From Candidatus Saccharibacteria bacterium oral taxon 488 (GTDB lineage: Bacteria; Patescibacteriota; Saccharimonadia; Saccharimonadales; Saccharimonadaceae), in contig CP047919.1 in the NCBI GenBank assembly GCA_010202465.1, forward strand, positions 744,001 through 808,000: DNA of 64,000 nucleotides, given 5' to 3'. Shown here one piece after another: positions 27,866 to 36,890 of this stretch; position 1 is the stretch's first letter, and every line of letters starts with the position of its first letter. The notes under the pieces were generated by a model. That model worked only from the letters and a program-made list of their open reading frames with translations, was not told the origin of the DNA and did no database searches. The translations under genes and the position numbers were made by a program.

Positions 27866-29294
27866 CTTCTATACTCTGTATAACGCGCCAGCTAGATAAA
27901 TTGACACCATCTTCAATTATCTTTAACGCTATCTCTGTCTTACGTTTACTTTTAGCAACCATGTAGTCTTTTGTTTCCGACTTCTTTTTTAATAAATCAC
28001 TAAGTCCGTTCAAAAAACCTTCTTTATAAAGTTCCGTTTCGAGAGTATTGTAGACTTGCACCAATGTCACACTCAACTCATCGCACAATTTCTTTAAGCT
28101 ATTAAACCGCTTGGTTGGCGTCCCGTCTTTAGTATTAGACCGGTCGTCATCGCTAATAACAATAATTTTCTTATTTAATAAGTGGGCCAATCGCACATAC
28201 GGCTCAAACATAACGCCAGCCACATTTATTACAGTCCAATTTTTGTTATTGTTTACTACATAGTTCTTGATTATCAGTTCTTCCGTATACCCCTCTACCA
28301 AGACTATATTCTCAGATATTATAAGCTCACCACGTCCTGGATGCAAAAATGTATTTAATTTTCTTATTGTTTCTGAATCCATATTATTTAACGATCCACA
28401 ACTTATCTCGATTAAAGATTTAACATTGAGTTCATTTAATGCTACCGGGGAATGAGTTGTAGCAACAATAAATAAGTTTTCTATACTATCTAGCTTCCTA
28501 ATTAAGGATCTTAGTAGAGACGGATGGATATGATTCTCAATCTCATCTATAAGTAAAATATTAGTTTTATCATCTAGCGTACAGAGGAACATGTTTGCAA
28601 CACTACGATAACCAGCGCCTATATTAGCACTATGCTCCTTATCTCCATCAACTATAAAGATCTTTTCATTTGAAATTGAAGGGTTTGCAACTTCTATATT
28701 AAGATTATCGGTAAAACCAGATGTTAATTCTTTAAATTTATTTTCCTTTGCTGAGATTTCTTGCTTTATAGATTTTCTTGCCTTCTCCTTTATTTCACTG
28801 TAGCCTTCTTCCGAGTCTAGAAATGATGCAAGTCCGACGCTTAGGCCGGGAGTATACAAATCTTCTACCCTATACAGCGGCACTGGGTATACATTAGGTA
28901 TTGACTCTAAATCGTCCAAAATAATATCTCGATCAATGGGATTACCATTATAGTGAGCAAGTTCTTTGACATAATATCCACTCTTCGTTTTCCTTATTCT
29001 CACCCTAAAGCCACACCGCTGTTTACTATTTTCATCCTCATAGTTGAAGCTTGGAATTGAATCATATTCTAGTTCAATATATATCTTTATCGGCCTACTG
29101 TCATCGCTATCAAGAAAATCGCTCTTGTTTACTCTGAAATAACTTCCATCTATGGTACTAAATGCCAATCTTATCCCATCTAAAAGATTAGTTTTGCCGC
29201 CATTATTAACGCCAGTAACTATATTAAGTCTTTCTCTAAATTCGTATTTTCTATCTAGGTTTCTGAAATTAACAAATTGAACACTCTTAATCAT
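27846..29294 (-). CDS. OLD-family ATPase with TOPRIM nuclease domain (GajA-like)
   Basis: A 482-residue class 2 OLD nuclease. The ATPase head has GVNNGGKTNLL (Walker A, about residues 28-38), a coiled middle part, then ILLIDEIENHIHP (Walker B) and ATTHSP (H-loop). The C-terminal TOPRIM domain has VLVEGYTEE (catalytic Glu) and VISDDD, then LETELYKEG and KRKTEIAL. In Gabija, GajA cuts phage DNA once its ATP site senses nucleotide depletion. The ATG overlaps the hsdS stop (ATGA) and uses a GGAGAG site. The gene is strongly AT-rich, suggesting it arrived as part of the inserted block. Confidence 0.88.
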   Translation of the reverse strand: MIKSVQFVNFRNLDRKYEFRERLNIVTGVNNGGKTNLLDGIRLAFSTIDGSYFRVNKSDFLDSDDSRPIKIYIELEYDSIPSFNYEDENSKQRCGFRVRIRKTKSGYYVKELAHYNGNPIDRDIILDDLESIPNVYPVPLYRVEDLYTPGLSVGLASFLDSEEGYSEIKEKARKSIKQEISAKENKFKELTSGFTDNLNIEVANPSISNEKIFIVDGDKEHSANIGAGYRSVANMFLCTLDDKTNILLIDEIENHIHPSLLRSLIRKLDSIENLFIVATTHSPVALNELNVKSLIEISCGSLNNMDSETIRKLNTFLHPGRGELIISENIVLVEGYTEELIIKNYVVNNNKNWTVINVAGVMFEPYVRLAHLLNKKIIVISDDDRSNTKDGTPTKRFNSLKKLCDELSVTLVQVYNTLETELYKEGFLNGLSDLLKKKSETKDYMVAKSKRKTEIALKIIEDGVNLSSWRVIQSIEDEFGGN

Positions 29295-30456
29295 ATTTCA
29301 ATCTCTCCACTAATTAGTTTTGGTAAAAGTGCGTCACGAATATTCACGAGAGAATTAATCTCAAATAAATTAGTTTTTATTTGATCAATTATCGGCGCAA
29401 GCTCCAAGGTCATCTCTTTAATATTAGGCGGCATTATAACCTCAGCCTGTTTTAGATGTTTTCGTTGAATATGACCCATAGTTGTAGCTTTTGATTTAGC
29501 AATTGATATAAACTGATCTAGGTGATATTTTGTCCAATAGTAATATAGCCATTCAGGATATTTATCTGAGGTGACTTTAAACAGGTGTTGATTAAGCGCA
29601 CCATCTCCACCACTCCAAAACCTAACCATCAACGTACCAGACCACGAGAACAACAAATCACCATCATGTATGATATACTCTTCCGGAATATTAGCACTGG
29701 CGATATCAGTAGAGTCCGTTATTCCACTAGACATCTCTCTAATTTTTATTACAGGAAGAGTTGGTTGTCCATTGATTTTTGGATATTTTTGCATAGCTAA
29801 ACCATTCAAGAAATTAGCTATTTCATCAAGTGGTTTTTTGTCCCAACTCCTCGCCTCAGGATTATCAACAAAATAATGACGAAAGAGAGCTTGACCGAGC
29901 TGCTCGAGGGTTTCGTTCATGCGGCGATTGAGCTCAATTTTTTCATCAAGACTGCCGAGGATATTGGCAATTTTCTTTTGCTGGTCGAGAGATGGCAGAT
30001 TAAGTTCCATGTTAGGCACCGCTTTGACCGATAAGTGCACTACTGTGCTGCCATTACTATGTGCTAACATATATTCTCGAGCAAGTGGAGACTTTAGATA
30101 ATAAAAAAGATACCTAGGATCGACGACTTCTGTATCTGTCACTATTATTTTTGACAGATCCAACGAAAAACAAGCACTTCTGCCTATATTCGGCATAATT
30201 ATAGGGCTACCAATGATTTCACGATTCTGGGTAAGATCTGTGTTTGCTATCAGGATATCTCCTGGTTCAACATATTGCGATGGTTTTATTTGTCCTGCGT
30301 AATATTTTATGCCATCAGCATTATATCCCCACCTCTAGCAACAGACTTTAGATTCACAAAAGCAATCCCATTTTCTGAATTAGAATAATCGGCACTTCTA
30401 TATGAAATACCTTTGATAATCTCTGCAACCTCGCCAAGTAGGATCGTTTTTGTCAT
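29291..30456 (-). pseudogene. hsdS: Type I restriction specificity subunit HsdS, interrupted by a -1 shift
   Basis: Two frames together make a normal HsdS of about 388 residues. The first begins at ATG 30456, overlapping the upstream stop (ATGA) and preceded by GAAAGGG. It reads 49 codons to a TAA at 30307. Adding one G to the GGGG tract (plus-strand C4, 30327-30330) restores the frame into GYNADGIKYYAGQIKPSQY and on through two target-recognition domains with the usual conserved repeats (DQQKKIANILGSLDEKIELN and the C-terminal LLPKLISGEIEI). As written, only a 301-residue fragment from ATG 30196 could follow. HsdS selects the DNA site methylated by HsdM and cut by HsdR, so the state of this tract decides the system's activity. 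Confidence 0.88.
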
Positions 30457-32510
30457 TTTTTTATTGCCCTTTCGGTAGCCTCGTCCGCGTTCGCATAATC
30501 AGACGCGAGTCTGTCGCGTTCAGTTTTTAATTTATCTTCAAGAAAGTTATGCCTACACTCAACGTCTGCAAATATATCACTCCACTTTCTGACGTAGATT
30601 TTACAATTATCCTTTGAAAATATTAACCCTTTTCCTTTTTCCCCATGCCCTTTATTGGTGTCGATTTCACCCTCTATATAGCCTGATGTATCATATCTAT
30701 TACCAACAAGCATAAAATCCCAGTAAGTATTATCACCATTAAATCGAGAATCTGAGAATATTGTTCGCTGATATCTCTTAATTTGAGATACTTCGTCCTC
30801 TCCAAGCAAAATAGAAGGTCTCTTAAGCTCTATTACTAAATTATTGATTCGGTTATTCTCAAGACTTTGTCTACATAAGAATAAGTCCATCTCCTTATTT
30901 TTATCTGGTGATTCCATAATCACACTTTGTTTTTTGTCACCATGCAATATATACAGATATTCTGACAATGCTTTTTCAAATTTAGCTTCAGTACTGGAAA
31001 CAAGATTGTATTCCTCTCCAAAAACCCAAAAATTATGATCCAAAACTCTTTGTACATGATCAACCTCGCGAGAATTAAAGTCATCATTAAAAACTATAGC
31101 TTTTAGAGCATCAATTGTAACATAACGATCCTGGATCATCTTAATAGTTTGAATTATGGCATCTAATTTATTCACCTTTAATAGATTCGCTAATTGTTTC
31201 TGCTCTTGATCATCAAGCCGTACAACAGCATCAATTATAGTGTACACTTGATCACGCTGGTTCGAATCCAGAAGTGCATTCAGAAGATGCACGAAAGTCT
31301 TTTTCTGCTCTATACTTGAAGTACCTTCACCAAATATTTTTGGTTGGATTTGATAAACACCTTTTATAAGAGCTTTTAGTTCGTTATTGCGAGGAATTTC
31401 CCAGCTATTATTAGCCTTAGGAATGACATTATCTTTTTCATACCGATCAACGAGATCATCTGCCATCTTTTGGAGATGAGGACTGCGCATACGACGCAGG
31501 TATTCATTCATCTCGGAAATGACATATTTAAATTCTTCGTCTTGCTTACTATTAAACTTTTGCTCTTTATTTTGTAGAGGGCTTTGGTCATGACTGATTT
31601 TATCCTCGTATGAGAACATGTCAAAATAATCACTTTTTATATATACACTGTGATAAAATTTATCGCCTTTATTGTTCAGTAGAGTTGTAGATTTATAGTT
31701 CTCCTTGCCAGTTGAATCTATTAGATAATATCGCGAGAATTCTTTATTTAGTTTTTTCTTCCACTGAATATACTTAACATCAAAGCAAGTTGATGTTGCA
31801 TCGTGAATAATCTTCTCATCCCTTTCATCAGCTATCATTTCTCTATAGTCAAGAGGGCTACCATTAATAGATATAGAGAACATCTTATCTTTGAACAATT
31901 CTAAAAACCAACAAAATTCCTGTAACAGGTATTGCTTTACGGTAGTCTCAATGCTGCCCGAAGACAGCTCGCGTATCCCCTCAAATGTAACCTTTGTTGA
32001 CGTCCCTTGCTCATATGGTATTTCAGAAACAGGCGAATGGGCACCTATATAGCTGTGCAGGTCACTAGACTCGATTTTTATGTCATATCTGTAAAGTTTG
32101 TGTGTTTTTTCGTAGACTGTTGTCCATCTTGCAGTATTTGCAAATGTAAAAAACGTAAGTCGACCCACTCCATTTTTGCCATGCACCAAAGAATGATGCC
32201 TAGAGTCTGTCTTATTTAGCGCCTTTTCCGATTCATGAAAAGGCTTAAACTTCACAGACAATAAACCCTGAGGTATTCCGCTTCCATTATCTACTATGGT
32301 GATACTGTTTAATGATCCTAACTCATTCTCTTCATAACTAATATCAATACTAGTTGCACCAGCATCAAATCCATTCCAAATATATTCGGCGATTGATTCC
32401 TGTGGCGAATAAGCACTTAATATAGATTTGACTCCATCTCCACCAAGCTGGATCTCGTCCGAAACAGTTGCTTCCGCTAGACTATCTTTTAATACTGTAC
32501 TGTTAGTCAT
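30453..32510 (-). CDS. GHKL-type ATPase with C-terminal PD-(D/E)xK-like nuclease domain
   Basis: A 685-residue protein of two recognisable parts. The N-terminus is a histidine-kinase/Hsp90-like ATPase: [12 protein letters not shown] (N-box), VDNGSGIP (G1) and [11 protein letters not shown] (G2), as in MORC and other GHKL proteins. The middle (about 220-530) is helical and unknown. Near 540-585, EMDLFL...NLVIELKRP...QIKRYQ has the D, E-x-K and Q-x2-Y spacing of a PD-(D/E)xK nuclease. It sits between hsdM (8-nt overlap) and hsdS (ATGA overlap), a place normally left empty. An ATP-driven clamp with a nuclease tail would fit a defence role, but no named system is recognised. Confidence 0.75.
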   Translation of the reverse strand: MTNSTVLKDSLAEATVSDEIQLGGDGVKSILSAYSPQESIAEYIWNGFDAGATSIDISYEENELGSLNSITIVDNGSGIPQGLLSVKFKPFHESEKALNKTDSRHHSLVHGKNGVGRLTFFTFANTARWTTVYEKTHKLYRYDIKIESSDLHSYIGAHSPVSEIPYEQGTSTKVTFEGIRELSSGSIETTVKQYLLQEFCWFLELFKDKMFSISINGSPLDYREMIADERDEKIIHDATSTCFDVKYIQWKKKLNKEFSRYYLIDSTGKENYKSTTLLNNKGDKFYHSVYIKSDYFDMFSYEDKISHDQSPLQNKEQKFNSKQDEEFKYVISEMNEYLRRMRSPHLQKMADDLVDRYEKDNVIPKANNSWEIPRNNELKALIKGVYQIQPKIFGEGTSSIEQKKTFVHLLNALLDSNQRDQVYTIIDAVVRLDDQEQKQLANLLKVNKLDAIIQTIKMIQDRYVTIDALKAIVFNDDFNSREVDHVQRVLDHNFWVFGEEYNLVSSTEAKFEKALSEYLYILHGDKKQSVIMESPDKNKEMDLFLCRQSLENNRINNLVIELKRPSILLGEDEVSQIKRYQRTIFSDSRFNGDNTYWDFMLVGNRYDTSGYIEGEIDTNKGHGEKGKGLIFSKDNCKIYVRKWSDIFADVECRHNFLEDKLKTERDRLASDYANADEATERAIKK

Positions 32511-33996
32511 TTCTATATGATTTTTTTATTCTTTTTAGGTTTATAGCGATAGATTTTTCTAGTTCACGGCTCTTCACAAACTGCCCCTCAAGCTCAGCCG
32601 TCAGCCTAGCAAATTTCTCGGCAAACAGCTCATCGTCTTCCTCAGCCTCTTCAACGCCAACGTAGCGACCAGGTGTCAGTACGTAATCATGCTGCTTGAT
32701 TTCTTCTAGATTAGCAACTTTACAGAAACCTGGCTGATCAGCATACTCCGCACTGGCAGTTTTGTAATCATGATATGTCTTCGCCACCCGAGCAATGTCT
32801 TCTGCAGTCAACTCACGGTTGCGGCGGGTCACCATTTTACCCAAATTTCGCCCATCGATGAACAATACTTTTCCGTGACGGTTGGCGCGATCGCGCGACA
32901 CAAACCAGAGGCAGCACGGTATGGCTACATTAAAAAACAGTTGGCTCGGCAGTGTGACGATGGCGTCAACCATATCATTGAGCACTAACTGCTTACGGAT
33001 GTCACCTTCACCGCCAGTTTGGCTGCTCATACTCCCGTTCGCTAACACAAAACCTGCTGTACCGCGCGGGCTCAAGTGGCGGATCATATGTTGAATCCAG
33101 GCAAAGTTAGCGTTACCCTTTGGCGGCAGACCATACTTCCAGCGTGGGTCAGCCTGCAAATGTTCTTGACCCCAATCACTAATATTAAACGGTGGATTAG
33201 CCAAGATATAATCAGCTTTCAGGTCAGGCAGCTGGTCATCCGTCAGGGTGTTGCCACGTTTGATATTTGCATCAATTCCCCGAATTGCCATGTTCATTTT
33301 AGCGAGTCGCCAGGTCGTTTCGTTGAATTCCTGACCATACACTGCGATGTCGCTAACGCGGCCCGCATGCTCTTCGACAAACTTCTCACTCCAGACGAAC
33401 ATACCGCCGCTACCGCAACATGGGTCATATACACGCCCGCTGTATGGCTCAAGCATTTCTACCAGCAATTTCACGATGGATCGCGGCGTGTAGAATTCAC
33501 CGCCATGCTTACCCTCACTATCAGCAAACATACCCATAAAGTATTCGTAGACTTGACCAAGCAAATCTTTGGAACTGGCAGTATCAAATTTGATATTTGT
33601 AAATAAATCGATGAGTTCACCTAGACGGCGTTTATCTAGAGCTTCACGAGCATAATTTTTCGGCAAAACACCTTTCAAACTAGGGTTGTCGCGCTCAACT
33701 GCCTCCATGGCGCTGTCAACTAGTACGCCAATTTCTGGCTGCTTGGCGCTCGCCACCAGGTGTTCCCAACGAGCCTCCTTGGGAATCCAAAAAACATTAT
33801 CCGCCAAATACCAATCCCGATCTTCTGGATCATAATTCTCATCGACCGCCGCCTGATATCGCGCCGAAAACGCATCTGAAACATACTTGAGGAAAATCAA
33901 CCCCAATACGACATATTTATAATCCGACGAGCTGATATTACCCCGTAATTTATCCGCCGCAGCCCACAACTGCCTTTCAAGCTCCCTCATGTTCAT
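32503..33996 (-). CDS. hsdM: Type I restriction-modification methyltransferase HsdM
   Basis: A 497-residue N6-adenine methyltransferase subunit. The N-terminal helical domain ([18 protein letters not shown]...[11 protein letters not shown]) is typical. Motif [11 protein letters not shown] is near residue 192, and the catalytic motif IV NPPF near 263. Residues [15 protein letters not shown] mark the N6-MTase entry. It methylates the site chosen by HsdS and joins HsdR for restriction. It heads the composite operon. The ATG lies 7 nt after an extended -10 (TGA-TATAAT) with no Shine-Dalgarno, so the operon's first message appears leaderless. Confidence 0.97.
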   Translation of the reverse strand: MNMRELERQLWAAADKLRGNISSSDYKYVVLGLIFLKYVSDAFSARYQAAVDENYDPEDRDWYLADNVFWIPKEARWEHLVASAKQPEIGVLVDSAMEAVERDNPSLKGVLPKNYAREALDKRRLGELIDLFTNIKFDTASSKDLLGQVYEYFMGMFADSEGKHGGEFYTPRSIVKLLVEMLEPYSGRVYDPCCGSGGMFVWSEKFVEEHAGRVSDIAVYGQEFNETTWRLAKMNMAIRGIDANIKRGNTLTDDQLPDLKADYILANPPFNISDWGQEHLQADPRWKYGLPPKGNANFAWIQHMIRHLSPRGTAGFVLANGSMSSQTGGEGDIRKQLVLNDMVDAIVTLPSQLFFNVAIPCCLWFVSRDRANRHGKVLFIDGRNLGKMVTRRNRELTAEDIARVAKTYHDYKTASAEYADQPGFCKVANLEEIKQHDYVLTPGRYVGVEEAEEDDELFAEKFARLTAELEGQFVKSRELEKSIAINLKRIKKSYRND

Positions 33997-34003
33997 ATGT
34001 GTA

Positions 34004-34012
34004 ATTATATCA
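34004..34012 (-). promoter_or_regulatory. Leaderless promoter of the composite hsd operon
   Basis: Extended -10 TGA-TATAAT (hexamer 34004-34009), 7 nt before the hsdM ATG. The -35 is poor. Confidence 0.7.
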
Positions 34013-34026
34013 GATTCGAGGGTCGT

Positions 34027-34680
34027 TTACTCTGAGTGTATCAGACTCTTGTAGCTAGTTTTCGTAATAATAATATGATCATTAAGCGTAATGCCAAGCA
34101 ATTTTCCCGCTTCTGCCAACCTACTAGTAACATCTTTATCAGCCTGACTCGCCTCCAAACTCCCGCTCGGATGATTATGCGCCACGATAATCGAGGCAGC
34201 GCGATCGGCGATGGCGTCGGCGAAGACCTCGCGCGGGTGCACCAGGCTGGCGGTCAGCGTGCCGATGGTCACTACCCGCTTGGCAATCAAACGATTCGCG
34301 CCATCCAGCGTCAGGCAGACAAAATATTCCTGCTTTTTGTCACGGATGTCAGACAGTAGCTCAACCGCCTTTTCTGGGCTATCAATGATCGGCTGGTTGC
34401 TATCCAGCAAATACCGCCGCGCCAGTTCCAAACTCGCCAGAATCACCGGGATTTTCGCTTCGCCTAGACCAACCACACTGCTCAGATCATCATACGAAAC
34501 ATCACCGCCTTTTTGACGCACAATTTTCAGCACTTCGCGCGCAATTTTACCGACATCGGCCCGAGCATTACCGCTACCAACAATCGCCATCAACAGCTCC
34601 ACGTCGCTCAGCCGCGCCGTACCGTAACGCGCCAACTTCTCGCGGGGACGGTCCAAGGGATGACGATCATAGATTCTCAT
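34027..34680 (-). CDS. radC: RadC-family JAB-domain protein
   Basis: A 217-residue protein with an N-terminal helix-hairpin-helix region (about residues 15-75) and a C-terminal JAMM/MPN domain. The metal motif is VAHNHPSGSLEASQAD (about 165-180), where the two His and the Asp bind zinc. Despite the name, RadC has no proven DNA repair role; related proteins cluster with mobile and defence genes, as here beside the hsd operon and a GmrSD-like gene. The ATG lies 6 nt after an extended -10 (TGC-TATACT) without a Shine-Dalgarno. Confidence 0.93.
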   Translation of the reverse strand: MRIYDRHPLDRPREKLARYGTARLSDVELLMAIVGSGNARADVGKIAREVLKIVRQKGGDVSYDDLSSVVGLGEAKIPVILASLELARRYLLDSNQPIIDSPEKAVELLSDIRDKKQEYFVCLTLDGANRLIAKRVVTIGTLTASLVHPREVFADAIADRAASIIVAHNHPSGSLEASQADKDVTSRLAEAGKLLGITLNDHIIITKTSYKSLIHSE

Positions 34681-34686
34681 ATAGAC

Positions 34687-34695
34687 AGTATAGCA
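34687..34695 (-). promoter_or_regulatory. Leaderless promoter of radC
   Basis: Extended -10 TGC-TATACT (hexamer 34687-34692) 6 nt before the ATG at 34680. Confidence 0.65.
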
Positions 34696-34736
34696 AGCAC
34701 CCTAACTAAACTAAAGTTGTCAAACTGCACGCATAC

Positions 34737-36842
34737 CTACTGTTCAATCGGCTTTGTCAATTCAACATTGATAGAGATTTTATCAATATTAAACATCTCC
34801 GCTAGTTCGCGCATGAGCCGTATTTTTTGATTCGTATTTGTTGCTACGTCAACCACAAGCCCTGTGTCGTGAATCTTTACGGAATTAAAAAATCTTTTAG
34901 AATCGTTACTAATCCAATTTTTCGTCTTTTCGCTGTTCATAATCTGATCAGTAAAATCAGGGTTCTCGTCGTACAGATACTCGCAATAGACGCCAAGAAT
35001 TTGCGACCAGCTCGTTACTGGATAAGAATCATCACCGATATAGAATATTTTTACCGCTGCGCCTGTAAAATCAATATCGTCGAAAATATTAACTTTCGTA
35101 TCAAGTATTGGCGGTTCAAACGTACTTGTTGGCAGCGGCCAAATTTTAATTATTTTATCAATCCACCACCGCTGGCGCTCCAATATTGCTATTTCATTCC
35201 ATGTGTCATATTTAGCAACAGTCTTATTAATCTTAAGCGGGCTATCAGCAAACCCGTCTGGCATATCACGCTTTTCCCGGAAACTCTTGTTTGAATATTC
35301 AGAGTTATATCCCGTCAATGTCAAATTCGCTAACCCGTGCAAATACGTGCCATGAATTTCATCGGCACGGTCACCGAGCTCATCCCGCCAAGCATTGGTC
35401 ATGGTTTGCGGCATAATATGTTCAATTGTTAGGTGTAGCTCTTTGTCATTAATCTGTTTCAGTAATGACACGTCCTTAGATTCATCGTCGACCGCAGTTA
35501 ACAAATACATGACATTGGAAGAGCGCTGATTATAGGTAAAGTTTGCTTTTATCGCTGTTTCTATTTCATTATCTCGAGGTAATCGGATCTGCCTGTTTTT
35601 CGAAAGTACGGTATATTTCAGTACTTCAAGATATGCAGCATTGTCCTGCTCAGCAATTGACAATATACTTCTGTGTAATCCGGCGAAATATTTACCTAAG
35701 CCTGTTGTCGATAAGTTGATAACGATACGCCGCGAAAAGTAGACACGCAGCACATCAAATACCTCAGCAATTTCATCATCTGACAAATGTCCGTCTTGCC
35801 AATATTTCATGACTGATACGGCATACGGAAAGAACGCTTCAATCCTCAGATAACGCATTGTAAATGCCACCGAACTAAGTCTTGCAAATTCATTATTTTC
35901 GTCTATGCCAAACTTTAGAAAGCGATAATATTTTAGTATTCTCAAAATCTCGCCGTAAAATTCGTCAAGTGATTCGTATGACTGGTCATTAGAAATACTT
36001 TTAGCGAATACTCTTTTGAATTCCGGATATACTTTATCGGTATTCACGACCGATTGGTTCTTGGCGATCAAATAGACGCGGAAGAAGTCGGTAATATCGT
36101 CACGCTGCGGATCGGTTAGGTATGTTTCAATATGCTGCCAATAGTTAGTCAAAACATAATCTTGTTTTTCGGAGGTGCGCAACATTAACGAGAAGTTTCG
36201 GATTTTGTCGCCATCTGTCAACGGCTTGCCAGTTGAGTTAATACTTTCAAAGACTTTTTGCGGATTATCATCATCTTTGTCTAGAACAATCGTGACAATC
36301 TCGAAGTCGTCAAGTGTATCAATATATTGTTCTAAATGATTACGATTTCTAAAGTAGTCGTAAAATTGGAGGTAGGATTTATGCAAATTACTTTTCTTCT
36401 CATATTCTGTCAGTTCTGCCTGGCTAAATATTTTCTCAAATATTTTATTGTCAGTAGTTACCGCCCGCAGTTTGATACGGTTTTCCTCTGATCCATATTG
36501 TTTTGCATATCTATTGTATAAATACTCGTCCTTGATTTGCTCGGCTATCAGTTCAATCTTTTCAGGAGATTCCAGCGCCAAATGGTAAATTGCGGTAATC
36601 ATCAGCAAAACTGTCGTCGCACGCTGCTGGCCGTCGATAATGATACTTTGGTCGCCGTCGTTGATATACACGATACTGCCGAAATAATGCTTTTTATCTC
36701 CACGCTTCACCTCTTCAAGGTCGTCTAAAAACATTTGGACATTATCGGCTGTCCAAGAATAAGGGCGTTGAAAATTAGGTATTTCAAAGAATTTGTTTGG
36801 CGTATATAAGAATAATTTAATGTTAGTTTGCAGCGCTTTCAT
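34737..36842 (-). CDS. GmrSD-type restriction enzyme (DUF262-DUF1524)
   Basis: A 701-residue fused GmrS-GmrD protein. The N-terminal DUF262 part has PNFQRPYSW (about residues 21-29) and IIDGQQRATT (about 67-76), the ParB-like nucleotide-handling core. The DUF1524 part carries the HNH-type IEHIMPQT...N-L-T-L stretch near 465-510. About 150 more residues at the C-terminus are unassigned. Characterised relatives are type IV enzymes that cut DNA with glucosylated hydroxymethylcytosine, so it probably acts against modified phage DNA. It has its own leaderless promoter and extends the defence island past radC. Confidence 0.9.
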   Translation of the reverse strand: MKALQTNIKLFLYTPNKFFEIPNFQRPYSWTADNVQMFLDDLEEVKRGDKKHYFGSIVYINDGDQSIIIDGQQRATTVLLMITAIYHLALESPEKIELIAEQIKDEYLYNRYAKQYGSEENRIKLRAVTTDNKIFEKIFSQAELTEYEKKSNLHKSYLQFYDYFRNRNHLEQYIDTLDDFEIVTIVLDKDDDNPQKVFESINSTGKPLTDGDKIRNFSLMLRTSEKQDYVLTNYWQHIETYLTDPQRDDITDFFRVYLIAKNQSVVNTDKVYPEFKRVFAKSISNDQSYESLDEFYGEILRILKYYRFLKFGIDENNEFARLSSVAFTMRYLRIEAFFPYAVSVMKYWQDGHLSDDEIAEVFDVLRVYFSRRIVINLSTTGLGKYFAGLHRSILSIAEQDNAAYLEVLKYTVLSKNRQIRLPRDNEIETAIKANFTYNQRSSNVMYLLTAVDDESKDVSLLKQINDKELHLTIEHIMPQTMTNAWRDELGDRADEIHGTYLHGLANLTLTGYNSEYSNKSFREKRDMPDGFADSPLKINKTVAKYDTWNEIAILERQRWWIDKIIKIWPLPTSTFEPPILDTKVNIFDDIDFTGAAVKIFYIGDDSYPVTSWSQILGVYCEYLYDENPDFTDQIMNSEKTKNWISNDSKRFFNSVKIHDTGLVVDVATNTNQKIRLMRELAEMFNIDKISINVELTKPIEQ

Positions 36843-36849
36843 ACATCTA

Positions 36850-36855
36850 ATTATA
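36850..36855 (-). promoter_or_regulatory. Leaderless promoter of the GmrSD-type gene
   Basis: TATAAT 7 nt before the ATG at 36842, no Shine-Dalgarno. Confidence 0.6.
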
Positions 36856-36890
36856 CTACTTCATTGCTACCTCTTTAGGCGGTGTGTTTA

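Noticed and set aside
28800..29294. OLD-family ATPase as an SMC/RecF DNA-repair protein
   Set aside because: The C-terminal TOPRIM residues (VEGYTEE, VISDDD) and the UvrD-like neighbour identify a class 2 OLD protein instead of RecF or SMC.
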